64,000 nucleotides of DNA from Cryomorphaceae bacterium (lineage in GTDB: Bacteria; Bacteroidota; Bacteroidia; Flavobacteriales; ECT2AJA-044): NCBI GenBank assembly GCA_017798125.1, contig CP059070.1:2170001-2234000 (forward strand), given 5' to 3'. The notes below the pieces were generated by a model that was not told where the DNA came from, did not search any database, and worked only from the letters and a program-made list of their open reading frames with translations. This document shows, one piece after another, positions 1 through 9,821 of the stretch. The position numbers and the translations under genes are program-made. Within the stretch, counting starts at the first letter, position 1. Every line of letters begins with the position of its first letter.

Positions 1-594
1 GCTGTTGAGCAGGATTCCGAAGGCGATGAACATCCCACCCATGATGATGGCCATTTGCCATTTCTGGGTTAGGCTCACGGCGCGTGTGCCGCCAGAAACG
101 GTATAGATGATGACCAGGATTCCGACAAAGAGGTTGGTAAAGGTGAGGTTCCAGCCGAGCATCGTTGACAGGATGATGGCCGGGGCGTAGATGGTGATTC
201 CGGCGGCTAGGCCACGTTGAATCAAGAATAAAAAGGCCGTAAAGAGCCTGGTTTTCAGGTCAAAGCGGCTTTCCAAGTATTCGTAGGCGGTGTAGACCTT
301 CAGCTTGTAGTACAAAGGAAGTACGAAGGCCGAAAGGATGACCATGGCGATGGGTAATCCAATGTAGAACTGGACGAACTCCATTCCGCTTTCATAGGCT
401 TTTCCTGGCGTGCTTAAGAAGGTGATGGCCGAAGCCTGTGTGGCCATGATGGATAAACCAATGGTGGCCCATCGCATCTGGTTATCTCCTTTTAGGTAGC
501 TGTCTAAGCTGTTTTGTTGACGGGTCTTCCAAGTACCATAACCAACAATAGTCCCAAGCGTTCCGAAAAGTACGATCCAATCGAGCGTCTCCAT
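1..594 (-). CDS. sodium:solute symporter, SSS family (N-terminal part, runs off the window)
   Basis: The first 198 residues of a multi-pass inner-membrane transporter of the sodium:solute symporter family; the C-terminus lies beyond the left edge. It starts METLDWIVLFGTLGTIVGYG, and residues about 35-70 carry the family-like segment with QASAITFLSTPGKAYESG. Several hydrophobic helices follow. The substrate cannot be read from sequence. The start codon overlaps by one base the stop of a 40-residue membrane protein, which itself overlaps the PIG-L deacetylase gene, so the three are almost certainly one operon. Transport of a sugar or amino-sugar product released by the deacetylase is possible but is inference only. 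Confidence 0.88.
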   Translation of the reverse strand, partial: METLDWIVLFGTLGTIVGYGTWKTRQQNSLDSYLKGDNQMRWATIGLSIMATQASAITFLSTPGKAYESGMEFVQFYIGLPIAMVILSAFVLPLYYKLKVYTAYEYLESRFDLKTRLFTAFLFLIQRGLAAGITIYAPAIILSTMLGWNLTFTNLFVGILVIIYTVSGGTRAVSLTQKWQMAIIMGGMFIAFGILLNS

Positions 595-716
595 TATTGG
601 TATAAGGTTGTGATCCAAAGGTAGAGTGCTACCTGCAGTAGCATCACTCCCAGGACAAAGAGGTACATTCTTGGCCAGGTCTTAAATCCGGGCGGCTTAC
701 TTACGGGATCGCTCAT
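594..716 (-). CDS. 40-residue single-pass membrane protein coupled to the symporter
   Basis: A short ORF beginning MSDPVSKPPGFKTWPRMYLF. It has a polar, Pro/Lys-containing N-terminus of about 17 residues, then one hydrophobic helix (about residues 18-38) rich in Leu/Val/Tyr/Trp. Its ATG overlaps the TGA of the deacetylase gene by four bases, and its TAA shares a base with the symporter ATG. Tight coupling on both sides is the main evidence that it is translated. Small membrane proteins next to SSS transporters are known, so an accessory or stabilising role is plausible, but no function is demonstrated. Confidence 0.72.
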   Translation of the reverse strand: MSDPVSKPPGFKTWPRMYLFVLGVMLLQVALYLWITTLYQ

Positions 717-3196
717 GGTTCGTAGCTCACGATGTTGGCCAATAGTCTAAAGGCTCCTGGAACTCCTGCTGGGATTTCGCGGAAAAAGGAAATACCCGTA
801 TAGATAAAGGCTCCCTCGCCGTATTCAGCGACAATCAGACCACCGTCCTTATCGCTCTCGCCTTTGTCGGCCCAACGGAGCAAGGGCGTGTATTCTTCAC
901 TCCATTCGTTTGGAAAGTACAAACCGCGCTCCTGAACCCATCCATCGAAGTCTGTGTCGCCCAAGGCATTAGGAGTGGTCATAATGGGGTGTTCTGGAGC
1001 TAACATAGTAGCCTTAGCATATTCATCTGTTACTCGGTCGCGGCTCAAGGCAAAGCTATAAGGCCCCATATCCGCAGGGTCCACTCCCCTGCTGGTGTTG
1101 TACTGAACGATGTAGTTTCCGCCGCCTTGGACGTATTCCATGAGCAGGTCTTTTTGATACTTGAGCCAAGGCAATGTGTTGTATGCACGAATACCGGCGA
1201 TGACGGCTTGAAACTGGCTTAAATCAGTTGTGGAAATGCTTGATTGGTCCAAAAGCACCACTTCATAGCCCAACTGTTCCAATCCCTTGGGGACATCGTC
1301 ACCAGAGCCCATGATGTAGCCGATCTTCTCGCCTACTTTCTCCACCTCAATTCGGACAGCCTTTACCCCATTCTTAGGTAGCAAGGTTTGAATCTCAATG
1401 TGTTCGTGGTCGATTTCGGTGAACCCTTGAACCAAGGTGTCTTCATCGACATAGATAAGGGCGCTCAAGCCTGATTCCAATCCCTCATCGGAAGGAGTAA
1501 CTTGAAACTTCAGGCGCTTCTCAGTTCCAGCCTCAGCAAGTTCTACGGTCATTTGCTCTGGCTCCACCGTCCAGTTTTCCGGGTAACAAGGCTCTATGAG
1601 GGCCGTCTTCTCCGAGTTGCTGTGGTTCTTCACCAGTAGCTCGACCGTGCGCGGTTCGGAGCTGGTAAATATGTAATTGTCTTCCGTGTAAGAAGCCGTT
1701 ACAGCCGGTAAAACATGAACAGGTCTGTATAGTCCTCCACGAACGCGATCCGTCCATTTGTATTCCACTGGGACTATCATGCGGAAATCATGGCCGTCAA
1801 TTTCAATATTGGCCCATACACTCATTGCTGGGTCTGACTCCGGCTTTCCTATGTTGTTGGGGTCATCTACCTGGAATACTCCGAAATAGGCTTTGTCTAG
1901 CCAATATGGAGTAGAATAAGCCTCAGGTGCTTTGAGCGTGAGCTTATTTTCATACATCTTGTTTTGCTCCGCTCCTTCATAAGAGGTTGATTGATCATCG
2001 CTAGCATCAACAGAATAACTCACAGGATAATCGGAACGCTTAATGAAGCTAAAGACGACTTCAAGGTCTTCCCCGGGTGCAACCGAATATACGGGAGCAA
2101 TGGCTTCAACGTATACTCCGACGCAGGCCAAGATGATACGATCCAATTCACCCTGCTTGAAGGCGATATCGGCATAGTCGATCTTTTCAGAACCGAGAGA
2201 TCTGCGGAGCTCGAGTAACGCTGGAATAGACTTTTCTGGGGCCGTAGCGTCGAAGTTGGATCGAATTTGCTCCCATTGATCGTGAATGCCCTGGCCGTTT
2301 TTCAAATCATCCCAGCTACGGGCAATTCCTTGAAATAGGTCTCCGTCGGTGACTTGATCTCCTTTGACATACTCGAGGTATTCCAGTTGTTCTCCACGGC
2401 TTTTCGATGAACCAAAACCCTGACTCTTATGCATGGACCGGCTCTCGGATGCAATCTCTGTATAACCCTGCCCCAAAAGTGGATTGTAGGCTCCTACATC
2501 TACCGTGAAAATTTTGTCGTCTCCAGCCGCCATGCGGTCCGGCAGGTCTCTAAACCACCAAGGGCTGGTATTCCAGTACAATCGCTTGACTTCGTGGACC
2601 GGCAATTCGCCTAATTCCTCGCTCATGAAATTCTTATCTGCTGCCGCGTCCATCGCCTCCTCAGCCAACATGGCCGAAGCGGTGTGGTGACCATGCCCAG
2701 CGCGTTCATTCGGAGGAAAACGTGTGATGATGACATCGGGCTTGAATTGACGAATCACTCGTACCGCATCGGCCAAGACCTTGTCCTTATCCCAAATCTC
2801 AAAAGTCTCTTCAGGATTCTTAGAATAACCAAAGTCTACTGCTCGAGAGAAAAACTGTTCTCCTCGATCAATGCTCCGCGCCTCAAGGAGTTCTTGCGTC
2901 CGAATGAGCCCTAGTTCTGCACCCTTCTCGGTCCCAATTAGGTTTTGACCACCGTCTCCGCGGGTTAGGGATAAATAAGCCGTTCTGGCGTAAGCTCCAT
3001 TATCGAGGTAGGCAATCAGCCGTGTATTTTCATCATCGGGGTGAGCGGCCATGTAAAGAACTCGCCCGAGGTGCCCGAATTTCTCGAGTGCCAAACGTAT
3101 TTCACTGGACGATAAATCGGTGCGTGTTTCTTGCGCCACGGCAATGTCGCCGAGCAGACCAATAACCAAAAGAATTCTGAGGATCTTGGGAAGCAT
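713..3196 (-). CDS. secreted PIG-L family deacetylase, large form
   Basis: 827 residues with a signal peptide (about residues 1-21, ending AVAQ). The PIG-L/LmbE zinc-binding motif AHPDDE is at about residues 51-56 and the distal histidine cluster HGHH at about 168-171. Enzymes of this family remove N-acetyl groups from sugars or sugar conjugates. The middle is beta-rich and looks like NEW3-type or Ig-like modules. The last 200 residues (from about GVKAVRIEVEKVGEKIGYIM) resemble a Rossmann-like, glutamine-amidotransferase/ThuA-like domain. It is first in a coupled run with a 40-residue membrane protein and a symporter, which suggests periplasmic hydrolysis followed by uptake. The substrate is unknown. 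Confidence 0.85.
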   Translation of the reverse strand: MLPKILRILLVIGLLGDIAVAQETRTDLSSSEIRLALEKFGHLGRVLYMAAHPDDENTRLIAYLDNGAYARTAYLSLTRGDGGQNLIGTEKGAELGLIRTQELLEARSIDRGEQFFSRAVDFGYSKNPEETFEIWDKDKVLADAVRVIRQFKPDVIITRFPPNERAGHGHHTASAMLAEEAMDAAADKNFMSEELGELPVHEVKRLYWNTSPWWFRDLPDRMAAGDDKIFTVDVGAYNPLLGQGYTEIASESRSMHKSQGFGSSKSRGEQLEYLEYVKGDQVTDGDLFQGIARSWDDLKNGQGIHDQWEQIRSNFDATAPEKSIPALLELRRSLGSEKIDYADIAFKQGELDRIILACVGVYVEAIAPVYSVAPGEDLEVVFSFIKRSDYPVSYSVDASDDQSTSYEGAEQNKMYENKLTLKAPEAYSTPYWLDKAYFGVFQVDDPNNIGKPESDPAMSVWANIEIDGHDFRMIVPVEYKWTDRVRGGLYRPVHVLPAVTASYTEDNYIFTSSEPRTVELLVKNHSNSEKTALIEPCYPENWTVEPEQMTVELAEAGTEKRLKFQVTPSDEGLESGLSALIYVDEDTLVQGFTEIDHEHIEIQTLLPKNGVKAVRIEVEKVGEKIGYIMGSGDDVPKGLEQLGYEVVLLDQSSISTTDLSQFQAVIAGIRAYNTLPWLKYQKDLLMEYVQGGGNYIVQYNTSRGVDPADMGPYSFALSRDRVTDEYAKATMLAPEHPIMTTPNALGDTDFDGWVQERGLYFPNEWSEEYTPLLRWADKGESDKDGGLIVAEYGEGAFIYTGISFFREIPAGVPGAFRLLANIVSYEP

Positions 3197-3249
3197 ATTG
3201 AAGGTTGTTTCGCTTAAGAAAAGCCTAAATTAGAGAAATTGTTGTGCTT

Positions 3250-3744
3250 ATGAAGAAAGCAGTGGTGCTCTTACTTTTGGCCCTTACGGGCCGATGCGTT
3301 CAGGCGCAGACCCCTGCCCCTTGCGATACCGAAGGTCATCGCCAGTTTCATTTTTGGGTTGGTGATTGGGCGGTGTTCGATACATCCGGGGTTCAAGTTG
3401 GTGAGAATCGGGTCGATTTAATTCTCAACGACTGCGTTTTAGCCGAGAATTGGACCGCATCCGCCGGAAGTGAAGGAAAGAGCTTTAATTCATATGATCC
3501 ATCGACGAATACATGGTCACAGACCTGGGTGGATGGAGCCGGCTCTACCCTCAGTTTCAAAGGACACTGGAAAGAAGACCGGATGGTCTTTATGGGACAA
3601 GGACACAATCATCAAGGCCCCATTTACTACAGAATGAATTTCATTCCCCAAGAAGACGGCAGTGTGGTTCAGCATTGGGCTGCTTCCAGTGACCTAGAAG
3701 AATGGCAGACTTTGTTTTACGGAATATACCGTCGTAAGCCATGA
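3250..3744 (+). CDS. secreted lipocalin/DUF1579-like protein
   Basis: 164 residues from the ATG at 3250; a GTG six bases upstream is less likely because MKKAVVLLLLAL is a normal signal-peptide start. The mature part has the pattern of DUF1579-like calycins: HFWVGDW near the N-terminus, then alternating beta strands with W and G. This suggests a small periplasmic or surface beta-barrel. Function is unknown. The gene overlaps the downstream GH113-like gene by four bases. One of the dispersed palindromes of this window (3279-3295) forms the end of the signal peptide coding region. Confidence 0.7.
   Translation: MKKAVVLLLLALTGRCVQAQTPAPCDTEGHRQFHFWVGDWAVFDTSGVQVGENRVDLILNDCVLAENWTASAGSEGKSFNSYDPSTNTWSQTWVDGAGSTLSFKGHWKEDRMVFMGQGHNHQGPIYYRMNFIPQEDGSVVQHWAASSDLEEWQTLFYGIYRRKP
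3279..3295 (-). repeat. dispersed palindrome, copy 1
   Basis: Minus-strand ATC-GGC-CCG-TA-AGG-GCC; arms pair fully. In the signal-peptide coding part of the 3250-3744 gene. Confidence 0.7.
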
Positions 3745-4754
3745 GGATTTGGTTGTTGTTGGTGCTCTTCGCGCATCTGGCCGTAGGCCAAAATACATCG
3801 GGCGAAAAGCATAAAAAAATACACGGAGTCAGTTGGGTAGCGAGTGGATCAAAGCCTACAGCTGATGTTATGAAATCAGTTGAGGAGGCATCGGTTAACT
3901 GGCTGTGCCTCATGCCTTATGGGTTTTCTTCGAATGATGATCCGAACCTCAGATTCAACAGCGAACGTCAATGGGTCGGGGAAACAAGTGAGGGCATCCG
4001 GCACTGCACGTCCATGGCACATGATTTAGGGTATTCCGTAGCAATCAAACCGCATATTTGGCTATTCAATGGCGCCTATACGGGGCATTGGTCCTTTGAT
4101 ACCGAAGAAGACTGGGCAACGCTAGAGGCATCGTACACGAAGTACATCATCACCTTTGCTGAAATAGCAGAAGATGAGGGTGCCGAACTCTTTATATTGG
4201 GTACTGAACTCGAGAAATTCGTCGAGCAACGTCCCGATTATTGGTTTGATTTGATTGATTCTGTTCGGGCCGTGTATTCGGGTATGGTCACCTACGCTGC
4301 GAATTGGGACGAATACGACCACGTTCCGTTTTGGAAGGAATTAGATTACATCGGTATCGACGCCTACTTTCCTTTGACGGATAATCCTAAAGCCACTGCT
4401 GAGAAAATTCGAAAGATCTGGCTTAAACAATATGCGGTCATCGATGGTTTTGCCAATGAGGTGGAGAGGCCTGTACTTTTTACAGAATACGGCTATCGCT
4501 CTGTATATGGAGGCTTTACGGAGCCTTGGGATTCGAGTCGTCGGAAGGAGTATGACATAGCTACGCAGCTGAATGGATATATCGGATTGTACAATGCCGT
4601 TTGGCAGCAAAAATCCTTCGCTGGGGGCTTCTTGTGGAAGTGGTTTGACCGTCCGGAAAGTGCTGGTGGAACTGGGCATACGGGATTTACACCTCAAAAC
4701 AAACCCTCTTTGGAGGTCATACGTGACTATTTTACTGACGCTATTGAACCATAA
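3741..4754 (+). CDS. secreted glycoside hydrolase-like TIM-barrel protein (GH113-type)
   Basis: 337 residues with a signal peptide ending VGQ. It has the features of the GH113 / beta-mannanase-like TIM-barrel group: GVSWVASG at the first strand, AIKPHIWL in the middle, ILGTELEKF with a likely acid/base Glu, DYIGIDAYFPL, and LFTEYGYRS with a likely nucleophile Glu near residue 250. Activity on a beta-mannose or related glycan is the family expectation, not something seen here. It is coupled to the upstream DUF1579-like gene. A short inverted repeat (AGGCC...GGCCT, about 4768-4785) lies just downstream. Confidence 0.78.
   Translation: MRIWLLLVLFAHLAVGQNTSGEKHKKIHGVSWVASGSKPTADVMKSVEEASVNWLCLMPYGFSSNDDPNLRFNSERQWVGETSEGIRHCTSMAHDLGYSVAIKPHIWLFNGAYTGHWSFDTEEDWATLEASYTKYIITFAEIAEDEGAELFILGTELEKFVEQRPDYWFDLIDSVRAVYSGMVTYAANWDEYDHVPFWKELDYIGIDAYFPLTDNPKATAEKIRKIWLKQYAVIDGFANEVERPVLFTEYGYRSVYGGFTEPWDSSRRKEYDIATQLNGYIGLYNAVWQQKSFAGGFLWKWFDRPESAGGTGHTGFTPQNKPSLEVIRDYFTDAIEP
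3775..3790 (+). repeat. dispersed palindrome, copy 2
   Basis: ATC-TGG-CCG-T-AGG-CCA; arms pair fully. In the signal-peptide coding part of the GH113-like gene. Confidence 0.65.
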
Positions 4755-4813
4755 CTAATCGATCTAGGCCTTATCTTAGGCCTCCACTTACGTTAACTAC
4801 TACTAATATTGCT

Positions 4814-7800
4814 ATGAAACTAACCCGAATCGCAGCGCTTCTCCTTTTTGTTTTGTCGGTAGGCACAGCCTCAGCGCAAAACCGTTCTGCGCAGCAACTA
4901 CACCTAAAAACAGGGGTTTACGACTGTCCAGCAAACCTGGATTCCTTCGTTCAAAACCCCTATCAAGCTGATGAATTGAGAAACGGAGTTTACTACCGCA
5001 TTCTTCAATTCAATGATCTTCCTACGGCTGCAGAAAAAGCAGAAATGGAAGCAGCTGGAATCGTACTAAACACCTATCTACCCCAAAATGCTTTTCAGGC
5101 ACGTATTTCTTCAGATGCGGCAATTGCCGATCTAGATCGCTGGGGTGTTCGAAGTGTTATGGTCATTGAGCCCGAATATAAAATGACGGTAAGCCTGGCC
5201 AATCGCGATTTTCCGGAACACGCTTTGAATGGTGAGAATGACATCCTACTCAGTGTCATTTACCAAAGCGACTTTACTGCAGATCAGGCATTGAACGTAT
5301 TTCGCTCCGCAGGAGCAGACATCATTGGTCGTTTCTCCAAACGGAATCAAATCGAACTGTCCGTCCCCATCACCGAAATTGAAGCGATTGCCGCTCTTCC
5401 TGAAGTATACTTCGTAGAGGCCATTGACCCCACCCCTGTTCCTGAGAACGATCGTGGCCGCACCAATCACCGCGTCAATTACAATCAAAACGGATCTGTT
5501 CAATACGGTGGATTTGACGGTTCTGGCGTTGTTGTTGCCATGGGAGATGACGGAGTCATTGGGCCGCACATCGATTATGAAGGACGCGTTGACCAGCGCT
5601 ATGCAGATCCTAGTTCTGGAAATCATGGGGACCATTGTGCCGGAATCATCTTTGGTTCTGGAAACTACGATCCAGACGGTCGCGGAAATGCACCCGGCGC
5701 TTACTTGTTCGCCTATGAGCCTTTTGACAATGTCGATAGCTCAGATTCGCACTACGATGTACACCAAGTTCGCATCACCTCTACTTCCTATGGAAATGGA
5801 TGTAATGCGGGATACACCTCGTACGCCAGTTTTGCTGATGAAACCATTTATGACAATCCAGGCCTTATGCACGTCTTTAGTGCGGGTAACAGCGGAACGT
5901 CCAATTGTGGATACGGAGCTGGTGCTGGTTGGGGAAATATTACCGGAGGAATCAAGGTGGGTAAGAATACCTTGGCGGTAGGTAATGTCCAGTTCAACGA
6001 TGCACTGGCGAACAGCAGTAGCCGTGGTCCTGCGGATGACGGTCGAATCAAACCAGATGTTTGTGCCGTAGGTACGAGCGTTTACTCTACGGTGGACGTA
6101 AATAGCTATGCTAGTTTTACAGGTACGTCTATGGCTTGTCCGGGTGTTGCTGGATCCTTGGCGACGATGTACCAAGCGTTCAAAGAAACCAACGGAGGAA
6201 CGGAGCCAACTTCAGCGTTGATGAAGGGAATTCTGATGAACTCGGCAGAAGACTTGGGAAATCCAGGTCCGGATTTCCGCTATGGATATGGTCGTGTTAA
6301 CGCACGACGCGCTCAGAAGACTATTCTTGAAGGAAACTTCTTCCAAGACTCTATTTCTACAGCCGAACTCGACAGTTTTAATATCACCTTGCCTGGAAGC
6401 GTTGGTGAAGTTAAAATTATGCTTTACTGGAATGATGTCGAAGGAAGTCCTTTCGCGGCTACACCATTAGTGAATGACCTGAAGTTGGTCGTGAAAGATC
6501 CTTCAGGGACTTCCTGGGATCCTTGGGTATTGGACGATACCCCAAATGCGACCAACCTTAATGCGAACGCTACACGTGGAATAGACAACATGAATAACGT
6601 TGAGCAGGTGACCTTGGACTTCCCTGCCGCTGGAACGTACACTATTGAAGTTTCTGGGGCCTCCATCCCGAATGGACCACAGCCCTATGTCGTGGTTTTT
6701 GAATATGCGATTGATGACGAAATCATCCTCACCTTCCCGAATGGCGGTGCGGCCCTTGAGCCTTCAACAACGGAAGTGATTCGCTGGGATGCGCTGAGCA
6801 ATGGTAACAGCTTTACTCTAGACTACAGTGATGACAACGGAACCACTTGGAACACCATTGGTACCGCCGGTGCGACGGCTCGTTTCCGTAACTGGAGTGT
6901 ACCCGCCTCTTTGGCCAGCGATGAAGTGTTGGTACGCGTTAGCCGAGGATCGGTAAGTGATGAAAGTGACAGCGTCAATACGGCTCTACGCCGTGTAGGT
7001 GGCTTCCAAGTACAGTCTATTTGCCCGGATTCCATAGCCTTTTCTTGGAATGCCGTAACCGGAGCCGCAAGCTATGAAATCATGCGGATGGATACCGCCT
7101 ATATGCAAGTGGTGGGTACTTCCACGACCACAACAGGCGCCGTATTGCAACATGACCCCTCCTTGGACTACTATTATACCATACGTGCTGTCGGTCCCAA
7201 CGGAGGACTTGGAGAGCGTCGTGACGCCTTCTTTGTAGGAGCGGGATTATCGAATTGTGCGTTAAACGATGATGTTCTTTTGGAGGTAATTACCCCATTT
7301 AATGGCCCACAGCCTGGATGTTCGGGAGGAGGATCTTCAGAGGTCGTCGTTCGCTTGACCAACCAGGGAGCCAACGATGTACACGGATTTAGTGCTAGTT
7401 ATGTGCATGACGGAGGGACACCTGTGACTCAGACGTGGACTGATACTCTTTCGTCGGGAAGTACTATGGACGTTACATTTACTCAGTCCTTTACTCCGAA
7501 TGTTGCGGGAACGAACAGTTTGGATGTATACCACAGTATTCTTTCGGATCAAAATAAATACAACGACACGGCTAAAGTCAGTTTCTACCTGCTGACTGGA
7601 AGTACAGTGTCCATGACCCCTTGGATGGACAATCTAGAATCCTTTACAGCGTGTAATACGAGCAGCGACTGCGGAGCCACCGTATGTCCCTTACCAGGCG
7701 GATGGTTGAATCTGACCAATGGAATCGACGACGATATCGATTGGAGAACAGACTTTGGTGGAACCCCATCGAACAATACAGGGCCGAATCAGGACTATAA

Positions 7801-9748
7801 CCCAGGAACATCCAACGGGAAGTATGTTTATCTCGAAGCGTCCAATGGATGTACGGGCCAGGAAGCCATTATGTATTCTCCTTGTGTGGCCATTCCTTCA
7901 ACTGGTTCATATGAATTGACTTATCGATACCACATGAATGGTACTGCAGTAGGAGAACTTCACACAGATGTTATAGTCAATGGACGTTTGATTGAAGACG
8001 TTCTTCCCGCGCTCTCCGGCGATCAAGGTTCCGCTTGGAATTTGGCAAGTTTGAGCCTAGCTCCTTACCTGGGAGATACATTAGTTGTTCGACTTAGAGG
8101 AGTTACCGGACCAGACTGGTCTTCGGACATCGCGCTGGATGACTTTAAAATCGAGGCTCCTTCAAATGCTCCATCTGCTGGATTTGACGCGAGCACGTTT
8201 GAAGGTTGCCCAGGACAAGTGGTTGATTTTATCAACACCTCCACAGGTGCGCCAACCGTTTTCGCATGGTACGTCAGTCCCGCTACCGGTTGGAGCTATG
8301 TTAACGGAACAAGTGCGACTTCCACGAATGTGAGTATTCAGTTCACTGCAGCTGGATCATATACTGTAGGTATGACCGCGGACAATGGTGTGGGTGTTGA
8401 TTCTGTGGGAATTGCACAGCCTGTTTTCATCGGAAGCACCTTACTCCCCTTCTTCGAAGACTTTGAGCAGGCGTCAGGCTTTGACCGATTCCGGGTGACA
8501 AACCCAGATGGAGACATTACCTGGGAGCGCCGTTCTGCCTCCGGCAACGGAGGGAATTGGGCCGCGGGAGTAAACAACTTCAACTATTCATCTGCCCAAA
8601 CTTCTGAGGTGGAAGACTGGTTGACAACCCCTACTCTTGACTTTACCGGAGCCGTAAATCCACATTTAACCTTCGATCACGCTTATGCAGGTTATAGCGT
8701 ATCGCTTTACGATAGTATGGCGGTATGGGTTTCTACAGACTGTGGAGCGACCTGGTCTCGAATTGCGAGCTACGATGGATCTCCCGGAGGAAACTTTGAA
8801 ACGGTTCCAAGTCAGAATACCGCATTTGCCCCATCCGCAAGCACGGATTGGTGTGGTTCGCTCAATGCCTGTACAGATATTGACCTATCGGCCTATATTG
8901 GACTAACGGACGTGCAGTTCCGATGGATTTCAAAGAGCGGTTACGGAAACAACGTATACATCGACAACATCAACATTGGACAGCCTCTCCCGGCTGCCAG
9001 CATTATTGCTAGTCAGCCTTCGGCTTGTGTGTTTGAAGGAATTGACTTTAGTGATGGTTCTGGTGGAGCGTTCTTGAATTACAATTGGGACTTTGGACCA
9101 AATGCATCTCCTCAAACAGCTACAGGGCCAGGACCGCACCAGGTATCCTTCGATGTCAGCGGTAGCATTACCGTAAACCTCTCTGCAGATAACGGAGGTG
9201 GTTCGGCCAATGCGAGTTATACCGTGCAAATTGACGCTCTAGAGTCTGCCGAGTTCACCATTGCCAACCCAAGCGTTGGAACGGTTGATTTCAACCCTAT
9301 CACCGCTCAAGCTAGTGCGGATTCACTCTATTGGGACTTTGGTGACGGAAATAACTCGAGCGCCTATTCACCACAGCATACCTATGCTTCAAATGGCACA
9401 TATCCTGTTGAGTTGATGCTCTGGAGTTCATGTGGCATTGACACGTACTCGCTTAACGTTTTGATTCAGGGTATCGGACTTGAGGAATGGTCTGAGGAGA
9501 GCTTCGTGCTCTTCCCTCAACCGACAAGCGATGTCATGAATCTCCAATACACGGGAACTGAGTTGAAAAGCGAAGTCGAAGTTCGCCTGATTGACGCTCA
9601 AGGACGCATTGTTCGCTCTGAAGCGGTGAACCCAAGTGATTTGAGTTCTGGATTGACTTGGTCCATTCAAGACTTGGCCGCAGGATGGTACCAAGTGCAA
9701 GCTCAAAGTGATACGCACTTCTGGCAATCACCTTTGATCAAGCAATAA
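4814..9748 (+). CDS. large secreted subtilase (S8) with C-terminal T9SS sorting domain
   Basis: 1644 residues with a signal peptide ending ASAQ. The subtilisin triad is visible: Asp near 245 (VAMGDDG), His near 271 (NHGDHCAG) and Ser near 439 (FTGTSMACPG), with oxyanion region SAGNSG near 356-361. After the catalytic domain come a P-domain-like segment, fibronectin/Ig-like repeats, a MAM- or jelly-roll-like segment and PKD-like repeats (for example YWDFGDGNNSS). The last 75 residues (LFPQPTSDVMNLQY ... GWYQVQ) are a type A T9SS sorting signal, so the protein should cross the outer membrane by type IX secretion and be anchored or released. It is a single-gene unit closed by a strong terminator. 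Confidence 0.92.
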   Translation: MKLTRIAALLLFVLSVGTASAQNRSAQQLHLKTGVYDCPANLDSFVQNPYQADELRNGVYYRILQFNDLPTAAEKAEMEAAGIVLNTYLPQNAFQARISSDAAIADLDRWGVRSVMVIEPEYKMTVSLANRDFPEHALNGENDILLSVIYQSDFTADQALNVFRSAGADIIGRFSKRNQIELSVPITEIEAIAALPEVYFVEAIDPTPVPENDRGRTNHRVNYNQNGSVQYGGFDGSGVVVAMGDDGVIGPHIDYEGRVDQRYADPSSGNHGDHCAGIIFGSGNYDPDGRGNAPGAYLFAYEPFDNVDSSDSHYDVHQVRITSTSYGNGCNAGYTSYASFADETIYDNPGLMHVFSAGNSGTSNCGYGAGAGWGNITGGIKVGKNTLAVGNVQFNDALANSSSRGPADDGRIKPDVCAVGTSVYSTVDVNSYASFTGTSMACPGVAGSLATMYQAFKETNGGTEPTSALMKGILMNSAEDLGNPGPDFRYGYGRVNARRAQKTILEGNFFQDSISTAELDSFNITLPGSVGEVKIMLYWNDVEGSPFAATPLVNDLKLVVKDPSGTSWDPWVLDDTPNATNLNANATRGIDNMNNVEQVTLDFPAAGTYTIEVSGASIPNGPQPYVVVFEYAIDDEIILTFPNGGAALEPSTTEVIRWDALSNGNSFTLDYSDDNGTTWNTIGTAGATARFRNWSVPASLASDEVLVRVSRGSVSDESDSVNTALRRVGGFQVQSICPDSIAFSWNAVTGAASYEIMRMDTAYMQVVGTSTTTTGAVLQHDPSLDYYYTIRAVGPNGGLGERRDAFFVGAGLSNCALNDDVLLEVITPFNGPQPGCSGGGSSEVVVRLTNQGANDVHGFSASYVHDGGTPVTQTWTDTLSSGSTMDVTFTQSFTPNVAGTNSLDVYHSILSDQNKYNDTAKVSFYLLTGSTVSMTPWMDNLESFTACNTSSDCGATVCPLPGGWLNLTNGIDDDIDWRTDFGGTPSNNTGPNQDYNPGTSNGKYVYLEASNGCTGQEAIMYSPCVAIPSTGSYELTYRYHMNGTAVGELHTDVIVNGRLIEDVLPALSGDQGSAWNLASLSLAPYLGDTLVVRLRGVTGPDWSSDIALDDFKIEAPSNAPSAGFDASTFEGCPGQVVDFINTSTGAPTVFAWYVSPATGWSYVNGTSATSTNVSIQFTAAGSYTVGMTADNGVGVDSVGIAQPVFIGSTLLPFFEDFEQASGFDRFRVTNPDGDITWERRSASGNGGNWAAGVNNFNYSSAQTSEVEDWLTTPTLDFTGAVNPHLTFDHAYAGYSVSLYDSMAVWVSTDCGATWSRIASYDGSPGGNFETVPSQNTAFAPSASTDWCGSLNACTDIDLSAYIGLTDVQFRWISKSGYGNNVYIDNINIGQPLPAASIIASQPSACVFEGIDFSDGSGGAFLNYNWDFGPNASPQTATGPGPHQVSFDVSGSITVNLSADNGGGSANASYTVQIDALESAEFTIANPSVGTVDFNPITAQASADSLYWDFGDGNNSSAYSPQHTYASNGTYPVELMLWSSCGIDTYSLNVLIQGIGLEEWSEESFVLFPQPTSDVMNLQYTGTELKSEVEVRLIDAQGRIVRSEAVNPSDLSSGLTWSIQDLAAGWYQVQAQSDTHFWQSPLIKQ

Positions 9749-9769
9749 GGCACACCTTATAATTTAGAA

Positions 9770-9799
9770 AAGCCCGCTCTTTTGAAGCGGGCTTTTTTT
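9770..9799 (+). terminator. bidirectional intrinsic terminator between the subtilase and cdaA
   Basis: AAGCCCGC at 9770-9777 pairs perfectly with GCGGGCTT at 9787-9794, followed by a run of T. The upstream A run (AAAA) lets it also work for the minus-strand cdaA transcript. Confidence 0.9.
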
Positions 9800-9821
9800 T
9801 ATTCGTTCAAAGCAGTTGAGT

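Noticed and set aside
5424-5981. 185-codon ORF inside the subtilase
   Set aside because: Same strand, other frame, across the catalytic domain of a clear protein.
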